This document shows, one piece after another, positions 24,701 through 35,400 of a stretch of DNA of 64,000 nucleotides; positions within the stretch are counted from its first letter, which is position 1, and the number at the start of each line of letters is the position of its first letter. The notes beneath the pieces were generated by a model. The model did no database searches. It was not told the DNA's origin and saw nothing but the letters and a program-made list of their open reading frames with translations. The DNA comes from Adiantum capillus-veneris (lineage: Eukaryota > Streptophyta > Polypodiopsida > Polypodiales > Pteridaceae), in assembly GCA_014529385.2 (NCBI GenBank), contig CM043945.1:141524241-141588240 (forward strand), given 5' to 3'. The position numbers and the translations under genes were made by a program.

Positions 24701-26928
24701 AATCCTGCTTCTAAGAGTCTCTTCACCTCAGACAACAGTGCATTTTGTTGCACAACTCCTAATCTTCTTAGTTTTTGTACCACTGGCTTGCTCCCTTCTT
24801 TTAGATGGATATGATGCTTCACTGCAGTGACACCTGTAATGTGAGTGTAATCAGAAATAAACAATGATGCATGCTTCTTGAGAACATTTACATAACCCTC
24901 CTTTTCTTCTTCCTTTATATCCTTGGATAACATCTCCTCTAGGCTGGCATCCCACACATTCTCCATTTGGATCCTTGGGTTGTCTTCTGATGAGGTAGTT
25001 TCCTTTATGGTGACGCCCATGACTTCGAGAGTGCTATCACTCTCTTCACTTGAACTCTCTTCCTCGTCCATGGATGAGGAGCATCCACTTGAGCTCCACT
25101 CATCAGCTGACGTCTCTAGTTCAAGGTTCTCTTGTCGCCCATTCTTTAGGTTATAAACCACCTTCCGACTATGGCCACCCATGCGAGGCCTCAACTCCAA
25201 GTCTCCTGTTGCCCAATCTTGCCTAGCTCCTATACCCATGAGCCAAGGTCGTCCTAAAATAAGGGGGTATCCTTCTCCCTTTACTGGCATCACATAAGCA
25301 TCAACCTCTGTAGTGATTCCAAAAACAGAAACTCTCAAAGCTTTCACTACACCCACACAAGTGACAGAGACATTATTGGCCATTTTTGCCCTAAAGTTTG
25401 ATGATTCCATTACCTCTAAACCCAATTGATGCATTAGCTTTTCTGTCATGACACAAACCTCTGCTCCACTGTCAATGTAAGTTTTTGGAATCCGTTGTCC
25501 CTTGATTTGAGCCTCCACCAAAGGCACTATATCCTTGAGACCATATGCTTTGATTACACTTACTAGCTTACTTCGCTTTGCCCTCGTGCTCACCATTTTT
25601 GACCATTGTCGTCGAAGCTTTGGGGAGATATGAAGTAGTTGTGGCCAAGTAATCTTTGGTCCTTGAGAGCTCACATCAGCTGTCAAGTCATAAGGTTGTG
25701 TCCGAGATCCCATAGGGAAATCAGAGATGTCAATTTGAGACCTAGTACGGGTCTTTCTCTTCTTGGCTTCATCTTTAGTTGCCCGAGATGTACTTGCTTC
25801 ATTGCTTGCATCCTTGCTTGTTTCTTTACCTACTTCATCTTGGACACGCACACGTTTGATAGGCATTGTAGCCACTTCATCTATCTTCATCTTCCCTTTA
25901 GCTATTTCTTCCTGGTTGCTTCTGCCCTTGAGGACCTCCTCCATCCTTATGATGCTCACATTTGGTTGAGTAGCAGGGGCTTGAGCTTGAGCACGAGGTG
26001 GCTGCAAAATTTGAGGTTGCGGTTGCTCTTGTGCTTGAGCTCTAGCACGGGGTGGACTTACTTGTTGTCGAGGACCTCTGACAGGGTAGTCATATCTTCT
26101 GGGATGAGGGCAATTATACATGCCGTGGCCAATTTCCCCACAATTGTAACACAACATTTCCCTTGCTTGACGTCGCATTGGTGGCCGATTCCCACCATTT
26201 CCCTCAATAGGCCTCCTTACACCCTGCACAAGATTTACTCTCAACCCCTCTAGCTGGTTTGTGAGATTGTTTATTTGTTGGAGCATATCTTCTTGTTGAC
26301 CTCTATTGAGGTCTGGTGCATTAGGCACATTTGGAGGTATGTGAGAAGCTTCCATAGTTGTGATATTGCCTCCCAAAGCTAGCTGGCCAGCTTGGGCTTG
26401 ATAGAGAATCTTTCTATTCTTTTCCCTAGCAATTCTTAAGGCATCTTCAAAAGCATTTGGAAATTTGCCCTTTACCTTCTCCCTTAGCAAGGGGTACAAA
26501 CCTGAGATAAATCGATCCTTTTGGAGGCAATTGGGAGCTCGCTCACCAGGGTTTAGTGAGTCTGACCATTGCCCCCAAAGTTTCAGAAAACCTTCCTCAT
26601 AGGTTGCATAACCATGAGGGTCAACTTGATGAAGGGACAGAAGTCGTTGCCATAGTTCTTCTGCCGAATTGGCTCGTTGAAATCTTCGTAGGAAAGCCAC
26701 CTTCAATCCCTCCCAATCAATTCTTTGGGTTGGATCTAGAGCCTGGAACCATACCCTAGCTTCTTCTTTGAGCACCAAAGGAAAAGCTCTCAATTTCAAT
26801 GCTTCGTCATCCCTCCCGGAGACAAGGAAAGCCATCTCCAAGTTATCCAAAAAATCCCCAGCATTTTCCCCACTACGCCCGAAAAAATTTGGGAAAGCCA
26901 TCATAAAAGTGGGTTGCCTTCCTCTCAA
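21745..26928 (-). CDS. gag-pol: Tat-B gag-pol polyprotein, intact
   Basis: Open frame of 1,727 codons. The frame opens at TTG (26926-26928), overlapping the stop of the upstream leader ORF; the first in-frame ATG pair is at about 26904, before AFPNFFG, and is the likelier start. Order by residue: gag with a CCHC knuckle (CYNCGEIGHGMYNC) near 261; protease IDSGAEVC near 484; reverse transcriptase with VFIDDFCIYSS near 871; gypsy RNase H; archaeal-type RNase H with YFDGAYKR near 1159, SNNEAEYHAL and DADHLAS; integrase with an HH-CC finger, GIDAIGP near 1439, SDRGPGF near 1497 and GLVEKVN near 1532 giving the DDE triad; basic C-terminus. It makes capsid and all enzymes for reverse transcription and integration. 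Gag and pol share one frame, so output must be set by processing. Confidence 0.96.
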   Translation of the reverse strand: MRGRQPTFMMAFPNFFGRSGENAGDFLDNLEMAFLVSGRDDEALKLRAFPLVLKEEARVWFQALDPTQRIDWEGLKVAFLRRFQRANSAEELWQRLLSLHQVDPHGYATYEEGFLKLWGQWSDSLNPGERAPNCLQKDRFISGLYPLLREKVKGKFPNAFEDALRIAREKNRKILYQAQAGQLALGGNITTMEASHIPPNVPNAPDLNRGQQEDMLQQINNLTNQLEGLRVNLVQGVRRPIEGNGGNRPPMRRQAREMLCYNCGEIGHGMYNCPHPRRYDYPVRGPRQQVSPPRARAQAQEQPQPQILQPPRAQAQAPATQPNVSIIRMEEVLKGRSNQEEIAKGKMKIDEVATMPIKRVRVQDEVGKETSKDASNEASTSRATKDEAKKRKTRTRSQIDISDFPMGSRTQPYDLTADVSSQGPKITWPQLLHISPKLRRQWSKMVSTRAKRSKLVSVIKAYGLKDIVPLVEAQIKGQRIPKTYIDSGAEVCVMTEKLMHQLGLEVMESSNFRAKMANNVSVTCVGVVKALRVSVFGITTEVDAYVMPVKGEGYPLILGRPWLMGIGARQDWATGDLELRPRMGGHSRKVVYNLKNGRQENLELETSADEWSSSGCSSSMDEEESSSEESDSTLEVMGVTIKETTSSEDNPRIQMENVWDASLEEMLSKDIKEEEKEGYVNVLKKHASLFISDYTHITGVTAVKHHIHLKEGSKPVVQKLRRLGVVQQNALLSEVKRLLEAGFIYPVEDSEWVSPVVVRPKKNGKWRVCVDYKPLNAATKRDHFPLPFQDEILNEVAGHERYTVCDGYSGYFQIRIAEEDQKKTTFITPWGCFAFRVMPFGLTNAPATFQRFMNMVFQPYFGKSIRVFIDDFCIYSSKSMHLGKIDEGFTRLAKLGGQLNKDKCHIGESKVTLLGHVVSIDGIEVDPEKIETLLNLPSPTSIKQLISFLQKLRYLSRFIHLLSQVIFPLQQLTRQETLVWSEESEGHFREIKKMLGSLPVILQPCWEETFFVNPSVGEEAIGAALLQKDPKTSFMRPVYFASRLMENTEKAYTLMEQLVLALMFAVTKFRPYLLPKRFVIITVEDMFPYALQHMEISDKIAKWVVRLQEFDYTIQVERTTRACLADILTNKCYEKVCHLKRKELPPPPALEALVNAYSLYFDGAYKRTKDKAAAGIVVLSPLGERIHGEGITLEDVHSNNEAEYHALIHGLCWCLDNSIKRLNAFGDSMLLVRQMQGTWACKNARLSTKMREAKALMRRFREAQVHHVPRDQNKDADHLASSKVNESIVGAVAIKLPLQQGKEDLEDIMHILEQGEAPKHLNAGERRWLARKATRYRIVNDDLYCLGKDSVLRRVPLKSEIEEILKSCHDDMCGGHFAHDVTSRKVLQAGFTWPSLHRDVKYWCQTCDECQKAGPRRLIAEPQNPIKVYGPFEKWGIDAIGPLPRTQSGKEYIIMGVDYMTRWAEAMPTNRITAKDVSQFIFDHICCRFGTPLEILSDRGPGFRADLVGELMKKLNIQHQHSTPYYPQCNGLVEKVNGIICKILTKQVHARRQDWDKHLNGALWAYRTSFKTTLWYTPFHLVYGKEALLPIEVKLTSLRILGSQVGSQKEKVHQRIMDLERLQLDREEAINHYSQEAKKRREKFNKKIASKDIKKGSLVLRYDNRFDTRKDGKFLFRWEGPFLVTKKFKNGSYRLQDIDGKVHKTRTNGWHLKPYHIRIRSAQDQRK

Positions 26929-27137
26929 TATAGCACAAAGATGAAAACGTCTAGGCCCAAATCATATCTTATTAAGGGTAGAATAAATGGATTGATAGAT
27001 GCATTAATCTCAGCTAGACGATGAGGGCCTAGTAAGTCCCTTATGATGTTTTGGAACCTAAGCTTTGTGCTAGCTATTATATGCACAGTTTGTCTAGCAA
27101 GAGGTTGGAAAGGTCCATATAAATCCCTATGATTCAT
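26925..27137 (-). CDS. Tat-B leader ORF 3, 70-residue family, MNHRDLY type
   Basis: 70 residues, directly before gag. It matches the first leader ORF of Tat-A (12217-12429) in nearly every block: MNH.DLY, ARQ.VHII.STKL.FQ, LLGPHRLAEINASINPF, LPLIRYDL.LDV.IFVL. Its TGA (26925-26927) overlaps the open gag-pol frame by two bases of the TTG at 26926-26928. That overlap might allow reinitiation or frameshifting into gag, but the sequence alone does not show it. Function unknown. Confidence 0.75.
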   Translation of the reverse strand: MNHRDLYGPFQPLARQTVHIIASTKLRFQNIIRDLLGPHRLAEINASINPFILPLIRYDLGLDVFIFVLY

Positions 27138-27146
27138 GGAGTATGC

Positions 27147-27356
27147 TTAAAGCAAGATGAAGATGTGAACATCAAAAGATACATTATACTCCAAAATAGG
27201 AAATATTATAGGGTCAGGGGACAGCAATATCTCTCTCAACCTCTCAGCTCCAAAATAGAAGACCAATCTTTGTTGGAAAAAAATCTTTCTATCAATGCGC
27301 ACATTCACCCTAATATTCTGAACTGATTGAAAGTTGTGGAAAATGGGATTATTCAT
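27147..27356 (-). CDS. Tat-B leader ORF 2, 70-residue family, RINV type
   Basis: 69 residues ending 9 bases before the next leader ORF. It carries the family pattern NIRVNVRIDRKIFFQQ, VFYFGAERLREIL.SPDPIIFPI.EY, FDVHIFILL. In Tat-B and in the remnant at 53153-53580 this type precedes the MN.DLY type, whereas in Tat-A it follows it. The two types look like ancient tandem duplicates. Confidence 0.72.
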   Translation of the reverse strand: MNNPIFHNFQSVQNIRVNVRIDRKIFFQQRLVFYFGAERLREILLSPDPIIFPILEYNVSFDVHIFILL

Positions 27357-27389
27357 TGGTGCATTAATTACAACCTTCCATGAAGCACT

Positions 27390-27893
27390 TCATTGAAGTT
27401 GAGCTCTCTTGGATCCCACCATTTGAGAGATGCGAAGAATTTGCTCACCGGTGATTAGCCTAGCTTTGGTGTGACCATCTTCAGCTTTGTAGAGTTCATA
27501 GGGTTCGATGGCTACCCTCTCAACCACCTTGAGCCTTCTTGCTAGTAGTAGTTGGAGTGCATCACCATATGTAGCCTCTTGCCAATACCGCACCCCATTG
27601 ATGTGTAGCTCCCCCTCCAAAAACTTGTTAATACCCGAGTTTGAGAGTGCTTTCACCACCTGAAGTCGAGGCTTCAAAGGAAGTGTCTTCACACTAGCCA
27701 CAAAGCACTCAACACAGTTTTTTGACCTAGGGACTTGATGATTACAAGATTTTCCTTGAAGCAAAGAAGGGTGTGTGTAGTTAACTCTCTTTACCCGCAT
27801 ACGTGCCGTTTGTAGATAAAGACGCTTCTTTTCTCGAGCTTCTTGGGGAGACCATAGTGGAAGTCTTGGAGAATTTGATGGATCTTCCTTCAT
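27390..27893 (-). CDS. Tat-B leader ORF 1, unrecognised 167-residue protein
   Basis: 167 codons, the first ORF after the primer-binding site. The N-terminal half is basic, with a SPQEAREKKRLYLQTARMR stretch and cysteines in CNHQ and NCVEC. The C-terminal part has an alternating hydrophobic and charged pattern. I see no relative among the Tat-A leader ORFs and recognise no family. Its place in an otherwise intact young element argues that it is expressed, perhaps as an RNA-binding or regulatory protein; that is inference. Confidence 0.6.
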   Translation of the reverse strand: MKEDPSNSPRLPLWSPQEAREKKRLYLQTARMRVKRVNYTHPSLLQGKSCNHQVPRSKNCVECFVASVKTLPLKPRLQVVKALSNSGINKFLEGELHINGVRYWQEATYGDALQLLLARRLKVVERVAIEPYELYKAEDGHTKARLITGEQILRISQMVGSKRAQLQ

Positions 27894-27924
27894 AGGATTG
27901 ATAGAGCGCTGCTTGAGAACTCCT

Positions 27925-27940
27925 CCGTGGGGGCACCAAT
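27925..27940 (-). other. Primer-binding site of Tat-B
   Basis: Minus-strand TGGTGCCCCCACGGAGG begins a few bases inside the 5' LTR end. It shares its first 12 bases with the Tat-A site, so both elements probably use the same tRNA primer. Confidence 0.75.
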
Positions 27941-27943
27941 TTA

Positions 27944-28058
27944 TGACGAAGGAAATTTGGAATGGCGGCCTCTACACCAAAACAAACTCCATAGCGCCAC
28001 AAGGGAAATGAGATGAGGGCACCACCTAGTCTTGGAAGCGTGGACTAGGACCGCTACA

Positions 28059-28146
<88 letters not shown>

Positions 28147-29422
28147 ACTATGAATGAAGCATTAACCGTGGTGTGTGCACAAGGAATGGATGACTTCAAA
28201 CACTCCCAATACAAATAACATATAGATTACCAAACAATCACTCAAGGATTAGCCAAGATCACATCAAGCACCCTCACACGCATATACAACATTTCACTTA
28301 ATTAACACAAGTAAGAGGAGGAGAGGTTACTAGCATGAAACAATTTGCACTCTAGGATGTGCAAGAATAGAGTGAATGAATGAGCTTATGGGCTCATGGT
28401 GAGTGATACAAAGGCTCAATGGGCTGAGGGAGGCTTGAAATTACAAAGGGGAAGGCCTCTTTATATAGGAAAGAGAGTGATTAGGAGTGAGGTTAAGATA
28501 CAAGTGTAATTTGTACAAATGAAGCTTGATTAGGGACATTCAACCAATGAAGAAGCTCCTTTCAAGTGATTTGTTGACCAATTAGCTCCATCATCACTTG
28601 TGTTGTCTTCACTCCTTCCTCCATAGCTTGCGTCCAAGAGCTTCCTTATTTTAAAATGTAAAGAATCTACATAAAATCAATACATATCTAGTAATAATAG
28701 AAAGGGGTTGAGTGAGAACTTATGAATTACAACAAGATTAAGCATGACTTGAGAGGTGATTAGAAGAGGAACTTTGATGGGTTTTTGAGCTTGAGAGAGA
28801 GGAGGAAGGAGAGGAGGGTGAGAAGACTAATGGCTGATTTAAAAGAAGGTCTCAATGTGGAAAAGGAAGGGTGTGTGTGTGTAAAGGTAGGGGGGTGGTC
28901 TCCACCACAGTTGAAAAAACTGCCGTCCACCATTTTGGCCATATCTCCTAGACCGTAGATGCAAAAATTATAAAAAAAATATGGCCAGAATCTTCAGCTT
29001 GTCAGTTACAACTTTGATGAAGACGACTTTTCTTGGATCGGAGTGGAAGTATTTTTTTAAAATTCAACAAAATCATGTGCCTGGTTTCTTCCTTTACCAA
29101 GTCTTCCACTTGGGTCCCATTTGTTTGAATCATCATATGGCTCCAAAGCCATGATGATATGAGCCACTCATGACCCTTGAATCATGGGTGCATGGCTCCA
29201 CAACCACATCATATCTTTTCTTTTCACATTTACATATTTTCCCTTCCCTTTACCACTAGGTTCTCCCTCTACCTTTCACCTCCGGTGAACTAGTCAAGAA
29301 AAAATCATTTTTTTTAAATTTTTCCAAGAGGTTGTTCTCACTCTTTCTTTTATTGTAAACCTCTAGAAGCAAGGAAAACCAACAAAATATGATAAACAAA
29401 AATTTGTGATAGGCTCGGATCA
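27944..29422 (-). repeat. 5' LTR of Tat-B
   Basis: 1,479 bases, near-identical to 20251-21703. It contains a GA run at about 28061-28145 and a TATA box CCTATATAAAG on the minus strand at 28460-28470. Transcription of the element would start just downstream of that box. The extra length against the other LTR is almost all in the GA run. Confidence 0.95.
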
Positions 29423-32400
29423 ACACCCAGATCTTCTTAATATAATGACATAGTGTGGAAAAGTGGTGAATCTTGAGACCAAACCACTCATGCTACTAGG
29501 GATAATAGGTTGAACAAGTGGTGGACCTTGACTTTAAACCCCTTATGTAAAAGATATCGTGGGTTTAAGGTATTTCAATGGATCCTAGCATCTTGGATAC
29601 ATGGTGCATCTTGCTTCTTTTCATGTTTCAATCAAGTCTATCTTCAATCTATGGGGGATCATCCTTCTCTCCATGTCTCAATGGAGCCTAGCTTGGACAA
29701 GTGGTGGACCTTGGAACCAAACCCCCATGTAAAACATATCATGGTCATTCCAGGTGGTGAGAAATAATACCCTTTAAGATCTAGTCTTATACGTTTGACA
29801 AGTGGTCGACCTTAAAACCTATATCTTCTTAATATAACGCCATAGAGTGGAAAAGTGGTGAATCTTGAGACGAAACCATTCATGCTACCGAGGATAATAG
29901 GTTGGACAATAGGTGGAACTTGAATGTAAACCCCCCATGTAAGAAATATCATGGGTTTAAGGTATTTCAATGGAGCCTAGCATCTTGGAGACATGGTGCA
30001 ACTTGCTTCTCTTCATGTTTCAATGGATCCTATCTTGGACAAATGGTAGAGCATCCTTCTATCCATGTTTCAATGGAGCCTAGCTTGGACAAGTGGTGGA
30101 CCTTTGATTCTCACTATGTTTCAATAGAGTTAGCTTGGACAAGTGGTGGACTTGGAACAAAACCCCCATGTAAAACCTATCATGGTAACTCCAAGTGGTG
30201 AAAAAGAGTAATGTTTAAGATATAGCCTTATAGGTTGGACAAGTGGTGGACCTTAACACCGAGATATTCTTAATATAATCACATAGAGTGGAAAAGTGGT
30301 GCATTTTGAGATCAAACCACTCATGCTACTAGAGATAATAGGTTGGACAAGTGGTGGACCTTGAATGTAAACCTCCCATGTACAAAATTTCATGGGTTTA
30401 AGGTATTTCAATGGAGACTAGCATCTTGGAGACATGGTGTAGCTTGCTTCTCTTCATGTTTCAATGGAGCATATCTTGGACAAATGGTGAAGCATCCTTC
30501 TCTGCATGTTTTAATGGACCCTAGCTTGGACAAGTGTTGGACCTTTTCTTCTCTCTAAGTTTCAATAGAGTCTGAGCTTGGACAAGCGTTGGACTTTGGA
30601 ACCAAACCCCCATGTAAAACCTATCATGGTCACTCCAAGTGAAGAGAAAGAATACACATTAAGATATAGCCTTATAGGTTGGACAAGTGGTGGACTTTAA
30701 CACCCAGATCTTCTTAATATAATGCCATAGAGTGGAAACATGGTGAAACTTGACACCAAACCACTCATGTTACTAGCGATAATAGGTTGGACAAGTGGTG
30801 GACCTTAAATGTAACCCCCCATGTACAAAATATAAGGGTTTAAGGTATTTTAATGAAGCCTAGCATCTTGGAGACATCGTGCAACTTGCTTCTCTTCATG
30901 TTTCAATGGAGTCTATCTTGGATAAATGGTGGAGCATCCTTCTCTCCATGTTTCAATGGACCTTAGCTTGGACAAGTAGTGGACCTTTGCTTCTCTCTAT
31001 GTTTCAATAGAGTTAGCTTGGACAAGTGGTGGACCTTGGAACCAAACCCCCATGTTAAACCTATCATGTTCATTCCAAGTGGTTAGAAAGAATACCCTTT
31101 AAGATATAGCCTTATAGGTTGGACAAGTGGTGGACTTAAACACCCAGATGTTCTTAATATAATTACATAGAGTGAAAAAGTGGTGAATCTTGATACCAAA
31201 CCACTTATGCTACTAGCGATAATAGGTTGGACAAGTGGTCGACATTGAATGTAAACGGCCCATGTACGAAATATCATGGATTTAAGATATTTCAATGGAG
31301 CCTAGCATTTTGGAGACATGGTGTAGCTTGCTTCTCTTCATGTTTCAATCGAACTTGGCTTGGATAAATGGTGGAGCATCCTTCTCTCCATGTTTCAATG
31401 GAACCTAACTTCGACAAGTGGTGGACCTTTGCTTCTCTCTATGTTTCAATAGAGTTAGCTTGGACAAGTGGTGAACCTTGGAACCAGATCCCTATGTAAA
31501 ACCTATTCCAAGTGGTGGTAAATAATACCATTAAAGATATAACCTTATAGGCTGGACAAGTGGTGGACCTTAACACCCAGATCTTCTTAATATAATGACA
31601 TAGAGTGGAAAAGTGGTGAATTTTGAGCCCAAACCACTCATGCAACTAGGGATAATAGGTTGGCCAAGTGGTGGACCTTGAATTTAAACCCCACATATAC
31701 GAAATATCGTGGGTTTAAGTTATTTCAATGGAGCCTAGCATCTGGGAGACAAGTGGTGGACCTTGGAACCAAACCCCCATGTAAAACATATCATGGTCAT
31801 TCCAAGTGGTGATAAATAATCTCCTTTAATATCTAGTCTTATAGGTTGGACAAGTGGTCGACCTTAAAACCTATATCTTCTTAATATAACGCCATAGAGT
31901 GGAAAAGTGGTGAATCTTGAGACGAAACCATTCATGCTACCGAGGATAATAGGTTGGACAATAGGTGGAACTTGAATGTAAACCCCCCATGTAAGAAATA
32001 TCATGGGTTTAAGGTATTTCAATGGAGCCTAGCATCTTGGAGACATGGTGCAACTTGCTTCTCTTCATGTTTCAATGGATCCTATCTTGGACAAATGGTA
32101 GAGCATCCTTCTATCCATGTTTCAATGGAGCCTAGCTTGGACAAGTGGTGGACCTTTGATTCTCACTATGTTTCAATAGAGTTAGCTTGGACAAGTGGTG
32201 GACTTGGAACAAAACCCCCATGTAAAACCTATCATGGTAACTCCATGTGGTGATAAAGAGTAAAGTTTAAGATATAGCCTTATAGGTTGGACAAGTGGTG
32301 GACCATAACACCCAGATATTCTTAATATAATGACATAGAGTGGAAAAGTGGTGCATCTTGAGACCAAACCACTCATGCTACTAGAGATAATAGGTTGGAC

Positions 32401-35400
32401 AAGTGGTGGACCTTGAATGTAAACCTCCCATGTACAAAATTTCATGGGTTTAAGGTATTTCAATGGAGACTAGCATCTTGGAGACATGGTGTAGCTTGCT
32501 TCTCTTCATGTTTCAATGGAGTATATCTTGGACAAATGGTGGAGCATCCTTCTCTCCATGTTTTAATGGACCCTAGCTTGGACAAGTGTTGGAACTTTGG
32601 TTCTCTCTAAGTTTCAATAGAGTCTGAGCTTGGACAAGCGTTGGACTTTGGAACCAAACCCACATGTAAAACCTATCATGGTCACTCCCAGTGACGAGAA
32701 AGAATACCCTTTAAGATATAGTCTTATAGGTTGGACAAGTGGTGGACCTTAACACCCAGATCTTCTTAATATAATTCCATAGAGTGGAAAATTGGTGAAC
32801 CTTGAGACCAAACCACTCATGCTACTAGCGATAATAGGTTGGACAAGTGGTGGACCTTGAATGTAACCCCCCATGTACAAAATATCGTGGGTTTAAGGTA
32901 TTTCAATGAAGCCTAGCATCTTGGAGACATGGTGCATCTTGCTTCTCTTCATGTTTCAATGGAGACTATCTTTGATAAATGGTGGAGCATCCTTCTCTCC
33001 ATGTTTCAATGGACCTTAGCTTAGACAAGTAGTGGACCTTTGCTTCTCTCTATATTTCAATAGAGTTGGCTTGGACAAGTTGTGGACCTTGGAACCAAAC
33101 CCCCATGTTAAACCTATCATGGTCATTCCAAGTGGTCAGAAAGAATACCCTTTAAGATATAGCGTTATAGGTTGGACAAGTGGTGGACTTTAACACCAGG
33201 ATCTTCTGAATATAATTACATAGAGTGAAAAAGTGGTGAATCTTGAGACCAAACCACATATGCTACTAGCAATAATAGGTTGGACAAGTGGTGGAACTTG
33301 AATGTAAACCCCCCGTGTACGAAATATCATGGATTAACGATATTTCAATGGATCCTATCATTTTGGAGACATGGTGCAGCTTGCTTCTCTTCATGTTTCA
33401 ATCGAACATGGATTGGATAAATGGTGGAGCATACTTCTCTCCATGTTTCAATGGATCCTAACTTGGACAAGTGGTGGACCTTTGCTTCTCTCTATGTTTC
33501 AATAGAGTTAGCTTAGACAAGTGGTGGACCTTGGAACCAGACCCCTATGTATAACCTATCACGTGCATTTTAAGTGGTGGTAAATAATACCATTTAAGAT
33601 ATGGCCTTATAGGTTGGACAAGTGGTGGACCTTAACACCCAGATCTTCTTAATATAATGACATAGAGTGGAAAAGTGGTGAATCTTGAGACCAAACCACT
33701 CATGCTACTAGGGATAATAGGTTGGACAAGTGGTGGACCTTGAATTTAAACCCCACATATACGAAATATCGTGGGTTTAAGTTATTTCAATGGAGCCTAG
33801 CATCTCGGAGACATGGTGCAGCTTGCTTCTCTTCATGTTTCAATGGAGCCTATTTTGGACAAATGGTGGAGCATCCTTCTCTCCATGTTTCAATGGACCC
33901 TAGATTGGACATGTGGTGGACCTTTTCTTCTCTCTATGTTTCAATAGAGTTAGCCTATATTAGACAATTAGTAGACCTCGAATCTCTCCATGCTGTCTAG
34001 AGCTAAGCTTGGACAAGTGGTGGACCTTACTTCTCCCTTCCCTTAGTTTACTAGCTTAAAAGATCACTATGTATAATGACATAGATTGGAAAAGTGGTAA
34101 TCTTTAGACCAAACCTCTCATGCTACTAGAGATAATAGGTTGGACAAGTGGTGGACCTTGAATGTAAACCCCCCATGTACGTAATATCATGGGTTTCAGG
34201 TATTTCAATGGAGCCTACCATCTTGGAGACATGGTGTAGCTTGCTTCTCTTCATGTTTCAATGGAGTGTATCTTGTACAAATGGTGGAGCATCCTTCTCT
34301 CCACGTTTCAATGGACCCTAGCTTGGACAAGTGGTGGACCTTTGGTTCTCTTCATGTTTCAATAGAGTGAGCTTGGACAAGTGGTGGACCTTGGAACAAA
34401 ACCCCCATGTAAAACCTATCATGGTCACTCCAAGTGGTGAGAAAGAGTAACCCTTAAGATATCGCCTTATAGGTTGGACAAGTGGTGGACCTTAACACCC
34501 AGATATTCTTAATATAATGACATAGAGTGAAAAAGTGGTGAATCTTGAGACCAAACCACTCATGCTACTAGTGTAAATAGATTGGAAAAGTGGTGGACCT
34601 TGAATCTAAACCCCCCATGTTTCAATAGAGTTAGATTCGACAAATGGTGGAGCATCCTTCTCTCCATGTTTCAATGGAGCCTAGCTTGGACAAGTGGTGA
34701 ACCTTTGCTTCTCTCTATGAGAAGAATAGAGATAGCTTGGATAGGTGGTGGACCTTGGAACCAAACCCCCATGTAAAACACATCATGGACATTTCAAGTG
34801 GTGAGAAAGAATACCCTTCAAGATATACCCTTATAGGTCGACCTTAACACCCAGATCTTCTTAATATAATGACATAGTGTGGAAAAGTGGTAAATCTTGA
34901 GACCAAACCACTCATGCTACTAGGGATAATAGGTTGGACAAGTGGTGGACCTTGACTTTAAACCCCGCATGTAAAAGATATCGTGGGTTTAAGGTATTTC
35001 AATGGATCCTATCATCTTGGAGACATGGTGCATCTTGCTTCTTTTCATGTTTCAATGAAGCCTATCTTCAATCTATGGGGGATCATCCTTCTCTCCATGT
35101 TTCAATGGAGCCTAGCTTGGACAAGTGGTGGACCTTTTCTTCTCTCTATGTTTCAATAGAGTTAGCTTGGACAAGTGGTGGACCTTGGAACCAAACCCCC
35201 ATGTAAAACATATCATGGTCATTCCAAGTGGTGATAAATAATACCCTTTAATATCTAGTCTTACAGGTTGGACAAGTGGTCGACCTTAAAACCTATATCT
35301 TCTTAATATAACGACATAGAGTGGAAAAGTGGTGAATCTTGAGACTAAACCACTCATGCTAATAAGGATAATAGGTTGGACAATAGGTGGAACTTGAATG

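Larger units (their letters stand above)
20251..29422 (-). mobile_element. Tat-B: intact young Tat-lineage LTR retrotransposon
   Basis: A complete 9.17-kb element inserted in satellite: 5' LTR 29422-27944, primer-binding site, three leader ORFs, an uninterrupted gag-pol, polypurine tract, 3' LTR 21703-20251. The flanks are cttaacac before and acaccc after, giving a duplication of ACAC, or AACAC if one end base is counted as shared; the uninserted satellite phrase is ccttaacacccagatctt. Apart from the length of a GA microsatellite, I count only about half a dozen substitutions between the LTRs, so the insertion is recent. Gag-pol has no stop. Confidence 0.95.
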
